Assembly (NCBI RefSeq): GCF_900115065.1
Contig: NZ_FOVE01000015.1
Span: forward strand, 1 to 64,000
Direction of reading: 5' to 3'
Source of the DNA: Formivibrio citricus
GTDB taxonomy: Bacteria; Pseudomonadota; Gammaproteobacteria; Burkholderiales; Chitinibacteraceae
DNA length: 64,000 nt
Positions 43,110 through 53,337 of this stretch are shown in pieces. The notes below the pieces were generated by a model that was given only the letters and a program-made list of their open reading frames with translations, ran no database searches and was not told the DNA's origin. The position numbers were made by a program, and so were the translations under genes. Position 1 is the first letter of the stretch. Each line of letters begins with the position of its first letter.

Positions 43110-44250
43110 GGTTACGCTCCGCATCCTGCAGGTCGTCTTTTTCCTGCAGGGCAATACCCTTGGTAGCCGGGCGCAGTTCGGCGCGACGGCGCTTGGAGGG
43201 CCACAGTCCTTCCGGACGGACCAGCATGACGATGATCATGGCAGCGCCGAAAATCAGCATGCGCAGGGTTTCCGGATCGACGACCTTGCGGCCGACAACG
43301 GCCATTTGCAGCGGGTTGATGACATCGCGCAGGACTTCCGGAGTGATGGACACGATGATGGCGCCAAGAATGACGCCGGGGATGTGACCCATGCCGCCCA
43401 GAACCACCATGGAGAGCACCATGATCGATTCCATCAGGATGAAGGATTCCGGCGAGATGAAGCCTTGCAGGCTGGCGAACAGTGCGCCGGATACGCCGCC
43501 GAAGGTGGCGCCCATGGCAAAGGCCAGCAGCTTCACGTTGCGGGTGTTGATCCCCATCGCGTTGGCGGCGATTTCATCTTCGCGGATTGCAACCCAGGCA
43601 CGGCCGAGACGCGAATTTTGCAAGCGGATCGACACAACGATGATCAGCGCGCAGAAGAACAGGATCAGATAATAGAACAGGTGCACCGGCTCGAACTGCA
43701 GGCCGAACCATTCGATGGGCTTGCCGAGGTTGTAGCCCAGGAACTGCGGCGGCAGGATGTTGTTGATACCCTGCGGGCCATTGGTCAGGTTGATCGGGCG
43801 ATCCAAGTTGGTCATGAAGATGCGTACGATCTGGCCGAAGCCCAGCGTCACGATGGCGAGATAGTCGCCGCGCAGCTTGAGCGTCGGCGCGCCGAGCATG
43901 ATGCCGAACACGCAGGCGACGATCGCACAGATCACGATCGAGACGACGAAGGGCGGGTACATCATCCAGGACGGCAGCATTGCCTGCAGGTGCGGCGAAT
44001 TGAGCAGCGCATAGGTGTAGGCGCCGACCGCGTAGAAGGCGATGTAGCCGAAATCGAGCAGACCGGCATAACCGACCACGATGTTGAGGCCCAGCGCCAG
44101 CATGATGAAGAGCAACGCCATGTCCAGCGCGCGCAGGTAAGAGCTGCCGCTCTGGAAGCCGGAACTGATCATCCACGGCAGAACCAGGAGCAGCAGGCAG
44201 AAGGCAATCAGCGTGCCTTTCTTGCGGGGAAGGGAATTGATGAGATTCAT
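43102..44250 (-). CDS. livM: Branched-chain amino acid ABC transporter permease LivM
   Basis: A 382-residue permease with about 10 membrane helices. The start at 44250 (MNLINSLPRKK) has GGAGA seven bases upstream. Family blocks: ALGLNIVVGYAGLLDFGYIA, then GLGFG-like LAIVTLGFGQIVRI and AWVAIREDEIAANAMGIN (EAA-like loop). The C-terminus is longer and charged (~25 residues after PEGLWPSKRR). It pairs with LivH. Confidence 0.95.
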
Positions 44251-44267
44251 TCGATTTTCTCCAGGCA

Positions 44268-45197
44268 TCAGGCGCGTTCGGCAACCCGTTCGCCCATCAG
44301 GCCGGACGGACGGAAGATCAGAACGAGGATGAGGACGAGGAAGGCGAAGATGTCCTTGTACTGGCTGCCGAGGAAGCCGCCGGTCAAATCGCCCAGGTAG
44401 CCGGAACCGATACTTTCGATCAGTCCGAGCAGAATGCCGCCCAGAACCGCTCCGCCGAGGTTGCCGATGCCGCCCAGAACGGCTGCGGTGAAGGCTTTCA
44501 GGCCGATCATGAAGCCCATGTAGGCGTGCGCCTGGTCATAGTTGGCAGCCACCAGTACGCCGGCAACCGCGCCGAGCGCCGAGCCGATCATGAAGGTGAG
44601 GGAAATGATGTTGTTGACGTTAACGCCCATCAGACGGGCTACGTCCGGGCTTTGCGCGGTGGCGCGCATGGCGCGACCCATCTTGGTTCGCTCGATCAGC
44701 AGGAACAAGCCGATCAGCAGGACGATCGACAGAGCGATGATGGCGATTTGCAGTGTGGTGATGGAGGCTCCGCCGAATTCAACGACGTCCGAAGGGAGGA
44801 TGGCCGGGAACGCGCGGTAGTTGCGGCCCCAGATCATCATGGCAGCCTGCTGCAGCACGATGGAAACACCGATGGCCGTGATCAGCGGCGCCAGACGCGG
44901 GGCCTTGCGCAGCGGACGGTAGGCGATGCGTTCGATCAGGTAGCCAAGCAGCATTGTGACCGGGATCGCCATGGCCAAGCCAAGGGCCAGCAACAGCGGG
45001 CCGGGCAGGTTGACGTTGTGTCCGATCAGGAAATTGATGCAGGTGATGGTGACCATCGCGCCGATCATCACGATTTCGCCGTGGGCGAAGTTGATGAGCT
45101 GCAGGATGCCATACACCATGGTGTAGCCCAGCGCGATCAGTGCGTAGACGCTGCCGACGACCAGGCCGTTGATGATTTGCTGAAGAAAGATGTCCAC
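44268..45197 (-). CDS. livH: Branched-chain amino acid ABC transporter permease LivH
   Basis: A 309-residue permease with ~8 membrane helices. Signature: VGSVYALIALGYTMVYGILQ followed by LINFAHGEIVM. Standard LivH features FGGLGN-like GGIGNLGGAVLGG are present. It is the first permease of the run, 17 bases before livM. A terminator hairpin lies between it and the binding protein gene upstream, so the transporter genes may receive fewer transcripts than the binding proteins. Confidence 0.95.
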   Translation of the reverse strand: MDIFLQQIINGLVVGSVYALIALGYTMVYGILQLINFAHGEIVMIGAMVTITCINFLIGHNVNLPGPLLLALGLAMAIPVTMLLGYLIERIAYRPLRKAPRLAPLITAIGVSIVLQQAAMMIWGRNYRAFPAILPSDVVEFGGASITTLQIAIIALSIVLLIGLFLLIERTKMGRAMRATAQSPDVARLMGVNVNNIISLTFMIGSALGAVAGVLVAANYDQAHAYMGFMIGLKAFTAAVLGGIGNLGGAVLGGILLGLIESIGSGYLGDLTGGFLGSQYKDIFAFLVLILVLIFRPSGLMGERVAERA

Positions 45198-45332
45198 TTC
45201 TCTGAATCCTGTGAAGTATGCAGTTGCGGGGAAATTCTACCGTAACAGTTTTTTGCTTGCGGGAAGTTACACTTTCGCGTGTCAGGAAGATACTTGCGAT
45301 TATCCCCAACTCATGAGGGGGCGACTCAATAT

Positions 45333-45359
45333 GAAAACAGGGTGGCAGCGCCACCCTGT
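45333..45359 (-). terminator. Hairpin after the first binding protein gene
   Basis: ACAGGGTGGC-AGC-GCCACCCTGT 10-bp stem with TTTT on the minus strand. It lies between 45383 and livH and may attenuate read-through into livH. Confidence 0.8.
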
Positions 45360-45382
45360 CTGTATTGCGTGAAAAGCTGGAA

Positions 45383-46594
45383 TTACTTCTTGGCTGCGCC
45401 GCCAACAACTTCCATGATTTCCCACTTGCCGTTCTTCACCTGGTAGATGGTGATGGCGCCGTCCTTGATGTCGCCCTTGGCGTCGAAGGAGATCGGGCCG
45501 GTTACGCCGCCAGAATAGCTAACCTTGGCGAGTTCCGGCAGGTACTTGGCCGGTTCGCTGGAGCCTGCCTTCTTCATGGCTTCGACCATGACCAGAACGG
45601 CATCGTAGCTGTTCGGGGCGTAGAGCTGAACTTCGGTGTTGAACTTCTGCTTGAACTTGGCGAGGAATTCCTTGCTGCCCGGCATGCGCTCCTTTGGTTG
45701 ACCCGGGATCGAGGCGTAAGCACCTTCGGCATCGGCTCCGGCGAGCTTGATGAATTCCGGAGTTTGCCATGCATCGGCGCCCATCAGGGTGGCCTTGATG
45801 CCGAGTTTCTTCGCCTGCTTCTTCAGCGGAGCGCCTTGTGCATCCAGGCCACCGTAGAAGATCAGGTCAGGCTGCGTACCCTTGATCGAAGTCAGGATGG
45901 AGTTGAAGTCGGTTTCCTTGTCGTTGGTGAATTCGCGCTTGACCACGGTGGCGCCGGCAGCCTTGGCTGCTTTTTCGAATTCATCAGCCAAGCCTTGGCC
46001 GTAAGCGGTACGGTCGTCAATGATGGCAACCTTCTTGGCCTTGAGGGTCTTGACCGCATATTCAGCCAGTACCTTGCCCTGTTGCGCATCGTTGGCAATC
46101 AGACGGAAAGTGGTTTTGTAACCTTGCGCGGTGTAGGCGATCGCGGTCGACGACGGGGTGATTTGCGGAATGCCGGCGTCCGAGTAGATCTTGGAGGCAG
46201 GAATCGAGGTGCCCGATTGCAGGTGGCCCACCACACCGACGACCTTCTGGTCGACAAAGCGTTGTGCGACGGTAGTGGCGGTCTTCGGATCGCCCTGATC
46301 GTCTTCGGCAACCAGAACCAGCTTCATCTTCTTGCCGGCAAGCTCAACGCCACCAGCTTCGTTGAAGGTGTCCACGGCCAGACGCGCGCCGTATTCCAGA
46401 TCCTTGCCGATGTGGGCAATGTTGCCGGTCAGAGGGCCGGCGTAGCCGATCTTGATGGTGTCGCCAGCTGCGGCGGGGGCCGAGGCCGGGGCAGAGGCGG
46501 GTTTGGTTTCGGCCTTCTTGGCTGGTTCCTGCTTGCCGCAGGCAGTGATGGCCAGCACGGCGGCGGCGATCATGCTGTAACGTGCGATGCTCAT
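45383..46594 (-). CDS. Branched-chain amino acid binding protein (LivJ/LivK-like), copy 1
   Basis: A 403-residue periplasmic binding protein of the Leu/Ile/Val type. The leader ends AVLAITACGKQEP, where ITAC resembles a lipobox, so the protein may be a lipoprotein. Blocks: IKIGYAGPLTGNIAHIGKDL, LVLVAEDDQGDPKTATTVAQ and VGVVGHLQSGTSIPASKIY. It is a close paralogue of the 46764 gene, with the same layout throughout. An alanine-proline linker (about 30 residues) joins the lipid anchor to the domain. Confidence 0.94.
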   Translation of the reverse strand: MSIARYSMIAAAVLAITACGKQEPAKKAETKPASAPASAPAAAGDTIKIGYAGPLTGNIAHIGKDLEYGARLAVDTFNEAGGVELAGKKMKLVLVAEDDQGDPKTATTVAQRFVDQKVVGVVGHLQSGTSIPASKIYSDAGIPQITPSSTAIAYTAQGYKTTFRLIANDAQQGKVLAEYAVKTLKAKKVAIIDDRTAYGQGLADEFEKAAKAAGATVVKREFTNDKETDFNSILTSIKGTQPDLIFYGGLDAQGAPLKKQAKKLGIKATLMGADAWQTPEFIKLAGADAEGAYASIPGQPKERMPGSKEFLAKFKQKFNTEVQLYAPNSYDAVLVMVEAMKKAGSSEPAKYLPELAKVSYSGGVTGPISFDAKGDIKDGAITIYQVKNGKWEIMEVVGGAAKK

Positions 46595-46711
46595 GGGTGG
46601 GGTTCCTGTCTTTTTGTGGTGGTTGAGGCAGACCCTTTATGAGTTGCCTTATGGTGATTAGAGGTCTGCATTAGGGTTTGTAGCAATTAGTACAAACCCC
46701 AATGGGTAAGG

Positions 46712-46741
46712 AAAAGCCGGGAAGAGCGATCCTCCCGGCTT
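46712..46741 (-). terminator. Terminator of the second binding protein gene
   Basis: AGCCGGGA / TCCCGGCT stem (46715-46740) with TTTTCC on the minus strand just after the 46764 gene. Confidence 0.75.
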
Positions 46742-46763
46742 CATCGGCATGTGCAGTATTGAC

Positions 46764-47966
46764 TTATTTGCCGCCGCCTACGGTTTCAACGATCTCCCAT
46801 TTGCCCTTCTTGACCTGGTAGATAGTGATGGCGCCGTTCTTGAGGTCGCCCTTTTCGTCGAAAGCAATCTTCCCGGTCACGCCCGAGTAATCGACCTTGC
46901 TCAGTGCTGGCAGGTATTTGGCCGGTTCGGTCGAGCCGGCCTTCTTCATGGCTTCAAGCATGACCATGACAGCGTCGTAGCAGTTCGGGGCGTAAAGCTG
47001 GACTTCGGTGTTGAATTTCTGCTTGAACTTGGCGAGGAATTCCTTGCCGCCCGGCAGTTGCTCCTTGGGCAGTCCCGGGATCGAAGCGTAGGTGCCTTCG
47101 GCATCGGCGCCGGCCAGTTTGATGAATTCGGGAGTCTGAGCGCCGTCAGCACTCATGACCGGAGCCTTGATGCCCAGCTTGCGGGCTTGCTTGGTCAGCG
47201 GTGCAGCCTGGGCATCCATGCCGCCGTAGAAAATCAGCTCCGGCTTGACGCCCTTGATTGTGGTCAGGATCGAGTTGAAGTCGGTTTCCTGGTTGGTGGT
47301 GAACTCGCGCTTGACGATTTCCGCGCCAGCCGCTTTGGCGGCCTTCTCGAATTCGTCAGCCAAGCCTTGGCCATAGGCGGTACGGTCGTCGACGATGGCA
47401 ACCTTCTTGGCCTTGAGTTTGTTCACTGCAAACTGGCCCAGCACCTTGCCTTGCTGCGCATCGTTGGCCATGACGCGGAAGGTGGTCTTGAAGCCTTGCG
47501 CGGTGTAGGCCACGGCGGTGGCGGACGGGGAGATTTGCGGGATGCCGGCATCGGAATAGATCTTCGAAGCCGGGATGGTTGTGCCGGAATTCAGGTGGCC
47601 GATCACGCCAGACACTTTTTGATCGACGAAACGCTGGGCGACTGTGGTAGCGGTTTTCGGGTCGGCCTGATCGTCTTCCGAGATCAACTCGATCTTGAGC
47701 TTCTTGCCGGCGATTTCCACGCCACCGGCCGCGTTGATTTCGTCCACGGCCATGCGCACGCCGTTTTCGTTGTCCTTGCCGAGGTGGGCGATGTTGCCGG
47801 TCAGCGGAGCGGCGTGGCCGATCTTGATGATGTTCGCGGACTTGGCAGGCGCAGAGGCATCGGATTTGGCTGCCGGCTGCGAGGCCTGTTTGGTGGGTTC
47901 CTGTTTGCCGCATGCGGTCATGGCCAACACAGCGGCTGCTATCAGGCTGTAACGAGCGATAGTCAT
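46764..47966 (-). CDS. Branched-chain amino acid binding protein (LivJ/LivK-like), copy 2
   Basis: A 400-residue paralogue of the downstream binding protein. The start at 47966 (MTIARYSLIAAAVLAMTACG) is set by comparison with copy 1; the longer frame lacks a leader. The same blocks occur (IKIGHAAPLTGNIAHLGKDN, TIPASKIYSDAGIPQISPSA). It is separated from copy 1 by a terminator. Two binding proteins sharing one permease set is known from E. coli (LivJ and LivK), where they differ in specificity. Confidence 0.94.
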   Translation of the reverse strand: MTIARYSLIAAAVLAMTACGKQEPTKQASQPAAKSDASAPAKSANIIKIGHAAPLTGNIAHLGKDNENGVRMAVDEINAAGGVEIAGKKLKIELISEDDQADPKTATTVAQRFVDQKVSGVIGHLNSGTTIPASKIYSDAGIPQISPSATAVAYTAQGFKTTFRVMANDAQQGKVLGQFAVNKLKAKKVAIVDDRTAYGQGLADEFEKAAKAAGAEIVKREFTTNQETDFNSILTTIKGVKPELIFYGGMDAQAAPLTKQARKLGIKAPVMSADGAQTPEFIKLAGADAEGTYASIPGLPKEQLPGGKEFLAKFKQKFNTEVQLYAPNCYDAVMVMLEAMKKAGSTEPAKYLPALSKVDYSGVTGKIAFDEKGDLKNGAITIYQVKKGKWEIVETVGGGK

Positions 47967-48339
47967 TTTTGTTTCCCTGTCTAATGTGTCGATGTAGTTT
48001 GAATGCCCAATGGCCTTGCCGTCCTGCCGGTTGTTGCAGATTTCTGCTGATGCTCTTGTCTTGGGGCGGCGGGCTGCACACCCGCCATTGGACCCGTTCA
48101 TTAATAAAGCATCGGTGGGTAGATTGCAATGCGGGAAAGCGGAATGAAAAAGGCCGTAGCGGAACTGCTACAGCCGGGCGCGAAAACGTAAGGGATAACC
48201 CGTAGATGCGGACTCGTTCAGCGCTTCCCAGGGGGTATGCCAGTTCCATCCGGAAACGGGATGAGGAAGTGGCGCGCAGACGGCACGGGTGGCACGGCAA
48301 GCGCCGATGACGAAGTATCGTTTTTATTTGAAACTGGAA
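47967..48339. other. Upstream region of the liv cluster
   Basis: About 370 bases without a gene, likely to hold the promoter of the upstream binding protein gene. GTAGCGGAACTGCTAC (48157-48172) is a weak hairpin. No regulator-binding site was identified. Confidence 0.4.
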
Positions 48340-49341
48340 TCATACGGCCAGATCGATCTGTTGTACCGTGCCGCCGCTGCCGTCTTCGTTGAGGTAAATG
48401 CCGGCAGCGCGGGCTTGGCCGAGCTCTTGGTTCTGGGCGTTATTCAGGCTGAAATCTGCCTTGGCATTGCCGAGGTAGATCGCGCCTATGCCCTGCGATT
48501 GCAGATTGACCAGTTTATCGGTGCCGCTGGCATCCTTGATCCACAATCGGAGCTGTGCAAACGCGGCATCGTTTTCGTCGATCCAGCGGTTGCCGTCGCC
48601 GTCGAGGTTGGCCAGATCGGCAAAGCCGTCGCCGCTCTGCGGGCCGAACAGCTCGCGCCCGTCGTTGACTTTCCCGTCGCCGTTGCGGTCGAGCACGAGG
48701 AAAGCGCTGCCCGCGTTGAGCAGGCTGATGTTGTCTTTCTGGCCGTCGGCATCGAGGTCGAAAGCGAAGGTTTGCTCGGACAGGGTGGCTGCCGGGGCGT
48801 TGTAATTGATCACCAGGGGGTCTTTCTTCGGTCGAGCCAGGCTGCCGCTGGCAGCGCTGAAACTGAGCTCCTCGCGGAAGCTGCGGCTCATGACGAGTTC
48901 GGCGCTGAATTCGATCTCCTTCCCGTCGGAGGTCTTGATGATGCCGGCAGCCTGGAATTGCACGGATTCGCTTTCCTCGTAGACCTCGCGGTAATCGATG
49001 GCAATACCACCTTCGGGCGTGGCTTCAACAGCCTGGGGGGAGGCTTGAGTCGGCGCGGCAGTTCCCTTGGCGATGCCGAGCCTGCCGTGGAACAGCTTCA
49101 TTTCCTTGCCGGTCAGGAATTCCACCAGAATTTTGACTAACTGATAGCGCGGGTCGTTCTCCAGCGCCTCTTCCGGATCAACAGCTTGCGCGGCCTTGGC
49201 CTTGCCGGTTTCGGACAGGCTCACTTCCGGACGCGGTGCGGCGGTTCCTGCTTCTTCGATCTGGATGTTGAGTTCGGTCTGGTGTTGCGAGCTGTAGCTG
49301 CGCTGCGTGGCAAGCGCCACGGTGCTTTCGGCGATTTTCAT
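48340..49341 (-). CDS. Protein with Ca-binding-type repeats (DxDxDG), unknown function
   Basis: A 333-residue protein starting MKIAESTVALATQRSYSSQH (start 49341, GGAG upstream). The C-terminal half has three acidic loops of the calcium-binding kind, DLDADGQKD, DRNGDGKVNDGRELFG and NLDGDGNRWIDENDAAF, as in EF-hand/dockerin-like or VCBS-type proteins. There is no obvious signal peptide. Regularly spaced loops suggest a Ca-stabilised surface or secreted protein, perhaps exported by a type I system; that is an inference. It lies 55 bases downstream of radC on the same strand. Confidence 0.7.
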   Translation of the reverse strand: MKIAESTVALATQRSYSSQHQTELNIQIEEAGTAAPRPEVSLSETGKAKAAQAVDPEEALENDPRYQLVKILVEFLTGKEMKLFHGRLGIAKGTAAPTQASPQAVEATPEGGIAIDYREVYEESESVQFQAAGIIKTSDGKEIEFSAELVMSRSFREELSFSAASGSLARPKKDPLVINYNAPAATLSEQTFAFDLDADGQKDNISLLNAGSAFLVLDRNGDGKVNDGRELFGPQSGDGFADLANLDGDGNRWIDENDAAFAQLRLWIKDASGTDKLVNLQSQGIGAIYLGNAKADFSLNNAQNQELGQARAAGIYLNEDGSGGTVQQIDLAV

Positions 49342-49396
49342 GGTGGTGCGACTCCGGCTGCATACCTCCGATATATCGGCTGCTCCGGAGCAGAAT

Positions 49397-50071
49397 TCAG
49401 ATCGTGCCGCTTTCCGCCAGCGAGACAATCCGATGGGCGGCAACAATGAAGTGGTCAAGCAGTTTTACGTCGATCAGCTCCAGCGTGGATTGCAACTGGC
49501 GGGTCAGCGCGATGTCGGCTGCCGAGGCTTCTGCGCGCCCGGATGGATGGTTGTGGGCGACGATCAGCGCCGCCGCATTGTGCTGCAGGGCACGGCGGGC
49601 GAGTTCGCGCGGGTAGACCCGGGTTTCGTTGAGGCTGCCGCGAAACAACACTTCTGCTGCGATCAGCCGGTGTCCGGAATCAAGAAACAATGCGTGGAAC
49701 TCTTCGGCGGCGAGGCCGCGCAAGCGCAGTTGCAGGAATTGACGTACCGCTTCTGGCGAGCTGAAGGCGTCGCGTTCCTGCAACTCTTCGACCAGCGCGC
49801 GGCGGGCCATTTCCAGCACTGCCTGCAACTGGGCATATTTGGCTTCGCCCATGCCGTTGATGGCGGCAAAATCCTTCAGTGGCGCGTGAAACAGCGCTTC
49901 GAGCGAACCGAAATGGCCAAGCAGCTCTTGCGCCAGATCGACGGCGCTCTTGCCCGGCAAGCCGACGCGCAGGAAGATCGCCAGCAGTTCAGCGTCGGTC
50001 AGGGCTTCGGCGCCTTTGGCGAGGAGCTTTTCACGCGGGCGGGCCTCGGCGGGCCAATCGGTAATGGGCAT
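49397..50071 (-). CDS. radC: RadC/YicR-family JAB-domain protein
   Basis: A 224-residue RadC-type protein. The start at 50071 is [20 protein letters not shown]. The N-terminal helix-hairpin-helix-like part precedes the JAMM/MPN+ domain with [14 protein letters not shown]. RadC is traditionally linked to DNA repair, although that role is disputed; some relatives are metalloproteases. It is divergent from coaBC with a 57-base gap. Confidence 0.93.
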   Translation of the reverse strand: MPITDWPAEARPREKLLAKGAEALTDAELLAIFLRVGLPGKSAVDLAQELLGHFGSLEALFHAPLKDFAAINGMGEAKYAQLQAVLEMARRALVEELQERDAFSSPEAVRQFLQLRLRGLAAEEFHALFLDSGHRLIAAEVLFRGSLNETRVYPRELARRALQHNAAALIVAHNHPSGRAEASAADIALTRQLQSTLELIDVKLLDHFIVAAHRIVSLAESGTI

Positions 50072-50128
50072 GGAGGACGGGTTTCCGGTTAAACTTGTCC
50101 CGTTCAGGATAGTCGGTACGGAACCAAC

Positions 50129-51319
50129 ATGAATCAGAAAAAAATCCTGCTGGGTGTGACGGGCGGTATCGCGGTCTACAAGTCGGCGGAACTGGTGCGC
50201 CAGCTCGTCAAGGCCGGGCATGAAGTGCAGGTGGTGATGACGCGTTCGGCCACGGAATTCGTCGGCCCCGTGACCTTCCAGGCGCTGACCGGGCGTGATG
50301 TGTTCGTCGATATGTGGGACAAGCAGCGCGGCGACAGCATGGCGCACATCAGTCTCACGCGCTGGGCCGATGCTTTTGTTGTGGCGCCGGCGACGGCCAA
50401 CTTCTTGGCCAAGCTGGCCAACGGTATCGCCGACGACCTGTTGTCGACGCTCGCCGCGGCGCGCGAGTGCCCGCTGCTGGTCGCTCCAGCGATGAACAAG
50501 CAGATGTGGGGCAACCCGGCCAATCAGCGCAATATCGTCCAGCTCAAGGCCGATGGTGTGGCCATTCTCGGGCCGGCTTCGGGTTTCCAGGCTTGCGGCG
50601 AAGTGGGCGAAGGCCGGATGCTGGAGGCGGAAGAAATCGCCCTGCATGTGGATGCGGCCCTGCAACCGAAACCGTTGGCCGGCAAGAAAGTGCTGATTAC
50701 CGCCGGCCCGACCTTCGAGCGTATCGACGCCGTGCGCGGTATCACCAACCCCAGCTCGGGGAAAATGGGCTACGCCGTGGCGCGAGCCGCATGGGAAGCG
50801 GGCGCGGAAGTGACGCTGGTTTCCGGCCAGGTCAGCCTGACGCCGCCGCCGGGGTGCCGGCGCATCGACGTTGTTTCGGCCCAGGATATGCTCAATGCGG
50901 TCAACGCCGAAGTGGACGCTGCGGATATTTTCATCGGCGTGGCGGCGGTGGCCGACTACTATGTACTCAACCAGTCCGAGCAGAAGATCAAGAAGGATGC
51001 GCATATCCTGACGCTGGAACTGGCGCCGAATCCGGATATCCTCGCCAATGTCACGGCGCGCGACAATCCTCCGTTCTGCGTGGGCTTCGCCGCCGAATCG
51101 GAAAACCTGCTGGAATATGCCGAAGCCAAGCGCCGGCGCAAGAAACTGCCGTTGTTGGCCGCCAATCTGGTACAGACCGCGATTGGCGCGGACGATAACG
51201 AAATCATCCTCCTGGATGACGAAGGCGAGCATCGCCTGCCGCGCGCGGACAAGCTGGAACTGGCTCGCAAGCTGGTGGCACATGCCGCGCGCCTGTATGC
51301 CCGGCAAAACAAGGTTTGA
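50129..51319 (+). CDS. coaBC: Bifunctional phosphopantothenoylcysteine decarboxylase / synthetase
   Basis: A 396-residue Dfp protein of coenzyme A synthesis. The N-terminal flavoprotein decarboxylase (about 1-185) has [15 protein letters not shown] and [14 protein letters not shown]; the synthetase half (about 190-395) has [20 protein letters not shown] then SGKMGYAVA. Divergent from radC and 19 bases ahead of dut, as in the classical dfp-dut pair. Confidence 0.97.
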   Translation: MNQKKILLGVTGGIAVYKSAELVRQLVKAGHEVQVVMTRSATEFVGPVTFQALTGRDVFVDMWDKQRGDSMAHISLTRWADAFVVAPATANFLAKLANGIADDLLSTLAAARECPLLVAPAMNKQMWGNPANQRNIVQLKADGVAILGPASGFQACGEVGEGRMLEAEEIALHVDAALQPKPLAGKKVLITAGPTFERIDAVRGITNPSSGKMGYAVARAAWEAGAEVTLVSGQVSLTPPPGCRRIDVVSAQDMLNAVNAEVDAADIFIGVAAVADYYVLNQSEQKIKKDAHILTLELAPNPDILANVTARDNPPFCVGFAAESENLLEYAEAKRRRKKLPLLAANLVQTAIGADDNEIILLDDEGEHRLPRADKLELARKLVAHAARLYARQNKV

Positions 51320-51338
51320 TTGACACTGGAGAATGACG

Positions 51339-51788
51339 ATGGCAACGATCGATTTACGGATTCTGGACGAACGCCTGCGGGATAACCTGCCGGGCTATGC
51401 CACGCCCGGCGCTGCCGGGCTGGATCTGCGCGCCTGCCTGGATGCGCCGCTGGTGCTGGCACCGGGCACCACAGCGCTGGTGCCGACCGGTATGGCCATC
51501 CATATCGGCGATCCGGGGCTTGCCGCGATAATCCTGCCGCGCTCAGGGCTGGGGCACAAGCACGGCATCGTGCTGGGCAACCTCGTCGGCTTGATCGACT
51601 CTGACTATCAGGGGCAGTTGTTCGTCTCGGTATGGAACCGCGGACATGCTGCGTTTACCCTCCAACCGATGGAACGCATGGCTCAACTGGTCGTGGTGCC
51701 GGTGGTGCAGGCCACGTTCAACGTCGTGGAAACATTTGAGGAAAGCGACCGCGGCGAGGGCGGCTTCGGGAGCACCGGCAAGCATTGA
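51339..51788 (+). CDS. dut: dUTP diphosphatase
   Basis: A 149-residue trimeric dUTPase that hydrolyses dUTP to dUMP, keeping uracil out of DNA. Motifs: [39 protein letters not shown] (catalytic Asp), [11 protein letters not shown] and the C-terminal GGFGSTG. Two in-frame ATG codons lie six bases apart; the second has GGAG at the right distance. It is cotranscribed with coaBC. Confidence 0.97.
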   Translation: MATIDLRILDERLRDNLPGYATPGAAGLDLRACLDAPLVLAPGTTALVPTGMAIHIGDPGLAAIILPRSGLGHKHGIVLGNLVGLIDSDYQGQLFVSVWNRGHAAFTLQPMERMAQLVVVPVVQATFNVVETFEESDRGEGGFGSTGKH

Positions 51789-51798
51789 GCTAGGCAGG

Positions 51799-52566
51799 TC
51801 ATGCTCTCGCATGGCTGATCAGGCGCTCAAGATCTACCACTGCGTTGCGGGCCGTGGCCTGCCGTGCAGCATATAGCGCAGGTGCGCGCAGCGGCGTTCG
51901 CTCGTAGAGCATGTCCAGATCGTGCAGTTCTCCGAGGGCGGCTTGGCATTGTTTCAGTGGTGGATGTAGTTTGCCCCATGTTCGGGGTAGCCATTCGCCA
52001 CCGTGCTCGATGAGGTAACGCAAGTGCTTGATGGTCAGGCGCAAGGCATGCCAATCGCGGGCATGGGTTTCCGGGCCGAGAACTGCGATTTGCTCGCGGA
52101 TCGAATCCAGTAGATTGTCGGCACGTTTTTGTGCCCGCTTGCGCAGGGTGGGTGTTTCAGGAATGTTTTTCGGCGTTACCACCAGTTTCCGGCTGGCTTG
52201 CAATAGCAGGGGAAATTCGGCAGAGGCCAGCATCCGGAAAAGTTCGCGGCGTGCAATGACTTCTTCGGCCGCAAGTCGAATGCGGACGTTGCCGGTTTCT
52301 GCAGGAATATGGTCGAGCAATTCGATCAGGACTTCGAGATCCCGTACTGGGCTGGTGGCATGAGCGATAGATTTCCATTGATCGCGCAGGGCCTTGACCG
52401 GCTTTCTTTTGCCCAACAAGGGTAGAATGGCACGCAAGGCCCGGATGGCCACCCGCAGATCGTGCAAGCCTTCCGGATTCTCGTTTTCCCGTGTTCGTCG
52501 CCGGGCTGCAGCAATGCCGGAAAGGTGTTGCGACAAGCTGTTTTGCAGGATGGTCCTGCCTGGCAT
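51799..52566 (-). CDS. CHAD-domain protein
   Basis: A 255-residue protein of the CHAD family (conserved His alpha-helical domain). The pattern is GLHDLRVAIRALRAILPLLG, then SPVRDLEVLI, LRLTIKHLRYLIEHGG and LGELHDLDMLYE. CHAD domains bind polyphosphate and are often coupled to CYTH triphosphatases or ppk genes; none is near. It is convergent with dut. Confidence 0.85.
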   Translation of the reverse strand: MPGRTILQNSLSQHLSGIAAARRRTRENENPEGLHDLRVAIRALRAILPLLGKRKPVKALRDQWKSIAHATSPVRDLEVLIELLDHIPAETGNVRIRLAAEEVIARRELFRMLASAEFPLLLQASRKLVVTPKNIPETPTLRKRAQKRADNLLDSIREQIAVLGPETHARDWHALRLTIKHLRYLIEHGGEWLPRTWGKLHPPLKQCQAALGELHDLDMLYERTPLRAPALYAARQATARNAVVDLERLISHARA

Positions 52567-52602
52567 GAAGGCTCTCCGGTGCGGCCTGAGTGTCCACAGA
52601 AG

Positions 52603-53337
52603 CTAGTTTATATCTCCAGACTTTTCAAGGAGTTCCAGCGCGTCGTGCAGGGACTCGACAATCGGAATGCCCAATTTTCGTGTTTCAGAGGTCGGGGTCT
52701 TGATGTCCGGAACCATGATGACCCGGCAACCTGCTGCATGGGCTGCCTGTACGCCGAAATCCGAATCTTCCAGGACAATGCAGTTGTCTGCTGCAATACC
52801 AAGCTTCGTGAGCGCAGCCAGATAGATGTCCGGAGCCGGTTTGGGGTGGGAGATTTCATCGCCGCAAACGATAAACTGAAAACGTTTCAGCAAGCCGGCA
52901 TGTTCAAGATGATGCAGGGCGATGTGGCGGCGGGTGGAGGTGGCTACGGCCTTGGGAACGTGGTTCGTTTCCAGCCATTCCAGCAGTTCGAGTACACCTG
53001 TCTTGAGCGGGATGGGCGCGGCGTGGGAGCGCTCCAGATAAATTTCGTGACACAGGCTGTGAATGTGCTCGGATGGATAGTCCGGGCCGAAGCGTTCGGT
53101 CAGCCAGGCTTGGGTTTTGCTGGAGTGCATGCCAACCATGCCGAGAATGGCCTCTTCATGAAGCGGTGCCCCCAACCGGCCGGCGGCTTCTTTCCAGCAA
53201 TCCAGCGCCAGGCGCTCACTGTCCAGCATCAAACCGTCCATATCGAAAATGGCGGCCAGAATCGGGGCCGAGGGGCTTGCAGTTTTGCTCCGGGGTTGTT
53301 GCAATGTACTCAAGACGAATTTTCCTGCAAAAAACAT
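52603..53337 (-). CDS. HAD-superfamily hydrolase, subfamily IA (beta-phosphoglucomutase-like)
   Basis: A HAD phosphatase with FDMDGLMLDSE (nucleophile and acid Asp), VATSTRRHIALHHL (motif II), and IVLEDSDFGVQAAHAAGC (motifs III/IV). The cap is helical, as in PgmB-type or sugar-phosphate phosphatases; the substrate is not evident. The ATG at 53337 overlaps the divergent gene's ATG at 53336; a shorter form from a TTG (LSTLQQPRSK) is also possible. The residues before AAIFDMDG are poorly conserved. Confidence 0.85.
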   Translation of the reverse strand: MFFAGKFVLSTLQQPRSKTASPSAPILAAIFDMDGLMLDSERLALDCWKEAAGRLGAPLHEEAILGMVGMHSSKTQAWLTERFGPDYPSEHIHSLCHEIYLERSHAAPIPLKTGVLELLEWLETNHVPKAVATSTRRHIALHHLEHAGLLKRFQFIVCGDEISHPKPAPDIYLAALTKLGIAADNCIVLEDSDFGVQAAHAAGCRVIMVPDIKTPTSETRKLGIPIVESLHDALELLEKSGDIN

